Origin: an uncultured Sphingomonadaceae bacterium
Lineage (GTDB): Bacteria > Pseudomonadota > Alphaproteobacteria > Sphingomonadales > Sphingomonadaceae
DNA length: 64,000 nt
Reading direction: 5' to 3'
Assembly: GCA_946479505.1 (NCBI GenBank)
Contig: CAMLGC010000007.1
Span: 9,086-73,085 of the forward strand
This document shows positions 63,418-64,000 of the stretch, in pieces (the first letter of the stretch is position 1; every line of letters starts with the position of its first letter). The position numbers were made by a program, and so were the translations under genes. The notes below the pieces were generated by a model, which searched no databases, was not told where the DNA came from, and saw only the letters and a list, made by a program, of their open reading frames with translations.

Positions 63418-64000
63418 TTGTTGCAGAGATTGCTTGTCGCAGCGCTCACGGTTTGGGCGCTGCTCGGGGGTGCGCACGCCCATGCGCAGACTACGCTCAC
63501 GGCGACATTCAGCCGTGGGGCTATTGCCGAATACACGAACAATCCCAACAGCACCGATCGAGGTGAGCTGTTCAGCACGCTCAACATCACAAGCCTGTCG
63601 ATCAGCCAAGTCTCGGCGAACGGGTTGTGGGGCGGCACGCAAGGCAACGACACATCGGTCACGGCGACCCTCAGCTTCTCGAACGGCACGAGCGCGAGCT
63701 TTCCGGCTGCGATCAACTGGGTCAAGAATGCAGGAGGCGGCGACTTCGACTGGGTGGGCTTGACGATCAGCTCGCTTACGGTCGTAAATGACGGCTACAC
63801 GCTCACGGCCGGCTCCGAAAAGACGTATATCATTCAGTTCCGGCAAAGCTCGCTGGATCTCGGAACCCTGTTGCCGGACGGTCTCGATGGCAGTGCAAAC
63901 GAGGGGCAAGCTCTTGCCTCCCTCAACCAGTATTTTCCGAATGCGACGCCGCCGGCGATCACCGGCCCGAGCGGCGGCGCCGGCGCGGCGGCCTCGGCGA
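63418..64000 (+). CDS. Exported, probably surface-attached repeat protein, N-terminal part (cut by window edge)
   Basis: 194 codons are visible. No ATG fits; the frame opens with two TTG codons (63418 and 63421), and GAGGGAG at 63401-63407 is well placed for either. Signal peptide: LLQRLLVAALTVWALLGGAH then AHAQ. The mature part is rich in Thr, Ser, Asn and Gly with beta-type patterns (TLTATFSRGAIAEY, TSVTATLSFSNGTSASFPAA), followed by a linker PNATPPAITGPSGGAGAAAS. That linker resembles those introducing cadherin/Ig-like repeats in large sphingomonad surface or autotransporter proteins. The rest lies outside the window. Confidence 0.72.
   Translation, partial: MLQRLLVAALTVWALLGGAHAHAQTTLTATFSRGAIAEYTNNPNSTDRGELFSTLNITSLSISQVSANGLWGGTQGNDTSVTATLSFSNGTSASFPAAINWVKNAGGGDFDWVGLTISSLTVVNDGYTLTAGSEKTYIIQFRQSSLDLGTLLPDGLDGSANEGQALASLNQYFPNATPPAITGPSGGAGAAASA

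Overview
The window is a GC-rich stretch of an alphaproteobacterial chromosome, most likely from a Sphingomonas-like member of the Sphingomonadaceae. The pointers are the strong G/C bias at third codon positions, a large sugar-type TonB-dependent receptor, a candidate EcfG (GGAAC/GTT) promoter, the Lon-HU-tRNA-Val neighbourhood, and many genes joined by ATGA, GTGA or TGATG stop/start overlaps. I see no rRNA, insertion sequence, prophage or CRISPR array.

Layout. 1-12.3 kb holds housekeeping and mixed genes: two tandem M1 metallopeptidases (the first cut by the window edge), lon, the HU gene, tRNA-Val(CAC), two small ORFs, a secreted amidohydrolase, a FixL/FixJ-like two-component pair, a small secreted protein followed by hairpins, and an ATP-dependent DNA ligase. 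12.4-15.4 kb has two exported ferritin-like paralogues behind a candidate stress promoter, and a Crp/Fnr regulator. 15.3-27.0 kb is a complete type II secretion operon, gspC to gspO, on the minus strand. Divergent from it are an ECF sigma/anti-sigma pair and a PAS-GAF-HWE histidine kinase (27.2-30.1 kb).

30.1-38.0 kb is an eight-gene minus-strand operon for aerobic degradation of 2-aminobenzoate (anthranilate) through its CoA thioester: 2-aminobenzoyl-CoA monooxygenase/reductase, SDR, MarR regulator, enoyl-CoA hydratase, acyl-CoA dehydrogenase, 2-aminobenzoate-CoA ligase, hotdog thioesterase and a RidA-family protein. A MarR-like operator sits over its putative promoter.

38.1-58.2 kb looks like a glycoside uptake and oxidation locus: PhyH-type oxygenase, lipoprotein GH13 amylase, zinc alcohol dehydrogenase and esterase in one operon; then an MFS sugar transporter, AraC regulator, secreted esterase, LacI regulator, cytoplasmic GH13 glucosidase and TonB receptor; then a GMC sugar dehydrogenase with its Tat-exported small subunit, pseudoazurin, a Gfo/Idh enzyme and two TIM-barrel isomerases. 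A 10-base element, YGATAGTTTT, recurs upstream of the PhyH operon, the MFS/AraC pair and the TonB receptor and may define a regulon. The gene set suggests import of a glucoside, hydrolysis of alpha-bonds, and periplasmic (probably C3) oxidation passing electrons to a copper protein.

58.2-63.2 kb (two SDRs, GntR regulator, Dld-type lactate dehydrogenase, FAH-family hydrolase) resembles a non-phosphorylating deoxy-sugar acid pathway ending in pyruvate and lactate. The window ends inside an exported, probably surface, protein.
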